Source: Bacteroidia bacterium (GTDB taxonomy: Bacteria; Bacteroidota; Bacteroidia; NS11-12g; UBA9320). From it: DNA of 64,000 nt. The stretch is from the NCBI GenBank assembly GCA_020053795.1, contig JAGVMN010000019.1:1-64000 (forward strand), in the 5' to 3' direction. The position numbers and the translations under genes were made by a program. Shown one piece after another: positions 61,800-64,000 of this stretch; positions within the stretch are counted from its first letter, which is position 1; every line of letters starts with the position of its first letter. The notes beneath the pieces are model-generated. The model searched no databases. It had not been told where the DNA came from and saw only the letters and a list, made by a program, of their open reading frames with translations.

Positions 61800-62672
61800 A
61801 TGAATAATTTTTCGCAAATCATTCAACAGTATAAAAACGTTGGAAATATATTATATTTTTTGCAACCAACGTGGTTTCCACCATTTAATACGGCTATTGT
61901 CAATGGATTTAATTTTTTATTTAAAGATAAAAAGAAATTAGGAAGTTGGACAGAATATCTAAAAATAAGAGAGACGATTATCGAAACCAACAACAAACAT
62001 AAAGCCGAATTATCTAATGATTTAGGAGCAATTGCAGGGTTATTTTTTGAAATAGGCTCAAAAAAAATGTTGATTGGGAATGATGAATATTTAAACAAAG
62101 GGGAACGAATAAAATTTGAAAAAAACATTATAAAACGTCAAAAAGAAATTCAAGATGAAAAAGTTGAGGAAAATCATCACAGCGAAATGCAATACCATTT
62201 ATTAAAAATTGGTACTTCACAAGGTTTTGATGTTACCCCTGCCAGTAATGACAAAAGTAAATCTTTTAACAATCAAAAGTTTTCTTTTATTTCAATGGAT
62301 AAATTCCCTGAATTGGCTACTGACAAAGATACCCAAAACACCATAAAACTGATTGATGTGCTTTGGTCTCAAAAAGAAACTAAAAAAATTGTTGGAGCTT
62401 TTGAAGTAGAAAAAAGCACCAGTATTTATTCAAGTATTTTACGACTATCCGATTTGTATTATAGTATTGGGAATGGGGAGGAAGTGTTTTATATTATCAT
62501 TCCTGATTCCCGTGAAAAAGATGTAATTCACCAATTGCACCGGCCGGTTATCAAGAATTCAAAAATGAACATTAAATATATTTTATTTTCTGAATTAAGA
62601 TCTAATTGTGATGCCATTTGCAAATTTGGAACCGATAAACTTATTATGGAAAAGATTGCAAAATCAATTTAA
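61800..62672 (+). CDS. Putative PD-(D/E)XK nuclease-like protein
   Basis: [25 protein letters not shown] ... [38 protein letters not shown] pattern. Confidence 0.5.
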   Translation: MNNFSQIIQQYKNVGNILYFLQPTWFPPFNTAIVNGFNFLFKDKKKLGSWTEYLKIRETIIETNNKHKAELSNDLGAIAGLFFEIGSKKMLIGNDEYLNKGERIKFEKNIIKRQKEIQDEKVEENHHSEMQYHLLKIGTSQGFDVTPASNDKSKSFNNQKFSFISMDKFPELATDKDTQNTIKLIDVLWSQKETKKIVGAFEVEKSTSIYSSILRLSDLYYSIGNGEEVFYIIIPDSREKDVIHQLHRPVIKNSKMNIKYILFSELRSNCDAICKFGTDKLIMEKIAKSI

Positions 62673-62681
62673 AGTCTTAGT

Positions 62682-63227
62682 ATGAAAAAATATGTTTTTA
62701 TAATTGCTTTTATCCTATGCGAGTTATTTTTTTTATCTCGGGTTAATGCACAAGATATTTATCGAACTCAAAATGGAGATATGCTCATAACCGCTGTTTC
62801 CGGCGATACCGTTTTTAAAGTAACTTCAAAGGAATTGTTGATTTTACTAAATTATAAAGATGCAAGTATTACAATTAAAATGGATAAATCTACCTTTAAA
62901 ACAGGGAATGATTCAATAGATAAAAAGTTAGCTTTAATGAAAGACATTATTGAGTTCAAAGGCAAATTAGATTTAGAATTCATTAATACCCAAGATCATC
63001 CTCCTCTTGATTTTAAAGTAAAAGGTATTCTTTCTTCCAATCAAAAAACAATATACGGCGACGGGCGTCTGGCCCATATTTCTTTCAGAGGCACTTATTC
63101 TTGCCTTCTGACGCTTAGACTCAATTTAAAAATGAAAGATTTAGGGTTAAATTTTGAAGCCTTCGATTTAAAAGAGGATATTCAAATTGAAATTGCTCAA
63201 ACAGTATTAAATAAATCAAACGAGTAA
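62682..63227 (+). CDS. YceI-like secreted protein
   Basis: Signal peptide plus beta-barrel-like pattern ITIKMDKSTFKTGN ... IEFKGKLDLEFINTQDHPPLDFKVKGIL. Confidence 0.4.
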   Translation: MKKYVFIIAFILCELFFLSRVNAQDIYRTQNGDMLITAVSGDTVFKVTSKELLILLNYKDASITIKMDKSTFKTGNDSIDKKLALMKDIIEFKGKLDLEFINTQDHPPLDFKVKGILSSNQKTIYGDGRLAHISFRGTYSCLLTLRLNLKMKDLGLNFEAFDLKEDIQIEIAQTVLNKSNE

Positions 63228-63248
63228 ATATTTGCAGTCAAATACGCA

Positions 63249-63458
63249 ATGAAAACGGCAATCACACTACCTGCATTATTCCATACAGCGATCATGTTCA
63301 TAGCTTTATACAAGAGCATTACTTCGGGAAAAAAAGCAGGAAAAACCGTGCAAACTGAAAATCGCATTGATCAAATCCCTGTGTGCAAAATTGATAGGAT
63401 AAAAGTGGAACCAAAACTTGAATACCCCGAAATCATCATCACTTTCACCAACCACTAA
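63249..63458 (+). CDS. Small hypothetical protein
   Basis: 69-aa ORF with N-terminal hydrophobic segment directly before the P-type ATPase. Confidence 0.35.
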   Translation: MKTAITLPALFHTAIMFIALYKSITSGKKAGKTVQTENRIDQIPVCKIDRIKVEPKLEYPEIIITFTNH

Positions 63459-63468
63459 TTATAGACTT

Positions 63469-64000
63469 ATGGAACTTATAAATCAGCACTTAGAGAACCA
63501 CAGTCCCATTGACCACCAAGCTAATCATGTTGAAAGCGGTCACGACAAACATAAAGGACATAATGTCTCTGATTTGTGGAAACGGTTTATTGTATGTTCA
63601 ATAGTTACTATTCCTGTGCTTGCCTTGTCACACATGATGCAACAGTGGATAGGGTTTAAATTAGCTTTTGCAGGTGATAAATATGTGCTTGCAATTCTTT
63701 CAACCTATATTTTTATTTATGGTGGTTATCCTTTTCTGAAAGGATTGTATGATGAGGTAAAAGCCAAAGCCATAGGCATGATGACCCTGATAGGGGTTGC
63801 TATTATAGTAGCATGGGCATACAGTGTTGCCGTCACTTTCGGTTTGTCGGGAATGGATTTTTATTGGGAAATGGCAACCCTGATTGACATTATGCTTATT
63901 GGGCACTACTTTGAAATGAAATCGGTAATGAGTGCTTCCCGTTCTCTTGAACTGCTTGTGAAAATGATGCCATCAAACGCTCACCATATTGTAAACGGAC
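63469..64000 (+). CDS. Heavy-metal (copper) P-type ATPase, N-terminal part, truncated by window end
   Basis: Open frame not in ORF track: MELINQHLENHSPIDHQANHVESGHDKHKGHNVSDLWKRFIVCSIVTIPVLALSHMMQ...YEVKAKAIGMMTLI-like TM region...DFYWEMATLIDIMLIGHYFEMKSVMSAS. Confidence 0.9.
   Translation, partial: MELINQHLENHSPIDHQANHVESGHDKHKGHNVSDLWKRFIVCSIVTIPVLALSHMMQQWIGFKLAFAGDKYVLAILSTYIFIYGGYPFLKGLYDEVKAKAIGMMTLIGVAIIVAWAYSVAVTFGLSGMDFYWEMATLIDIMLIGHYFEMKSVMSASRSLELLVKMMPSNAHHIVNG

Overview
Bacteroidota-type chromosome segment: PorQ and T9SS C-terminal sorting tails, TTTG/TAnnTTTG-like promoters, mevalonate-pathway genes. About 1-40 kb is mostly ordinary core genome: rsmG, glycosyltransferases, a tandem CbxX/CfxQ-type AAA+ protein, three tRNAs (Ser-GCT, Pro-TGG, Arg-TCT), a cystathionine-beta-synthase-like enzyme, cmk-porQ, feoAB, lon, pfkA, gyrB, ansA-pyrB-pyrR, and a mevalonate/prenyltransferase cluster split by an opposite-strand SDR gene. 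A poorly coding stretch (about 40.1-42.3 kb) with gene fragments leads into a copper/silver-handling island (about 42.3 kb to the window end). The island holds a T9SS multicopper oxidase, CusA/CusC/CusB-like RND efflux genes, a P-type ATPase cut off by the window end, a HYC_CC_PP-like protein, and repeated secreted heavy-metal-binding domains (C-x-M-H-P-x-I ... G-x-C-P-x-C-G-M). Less expected items in the island are a GH130-like plus GT4/six-hairpin pair, a putative PD-(D/E)XK nuclease-like protein, a decayed multicopper oxidase, a frameshifted metal-binding domain and unlisted small ORFs. No CRISPR array, rRNA, integrase or intact transposase was seen. Product names rest on motif recognition by eye; no database search was run.
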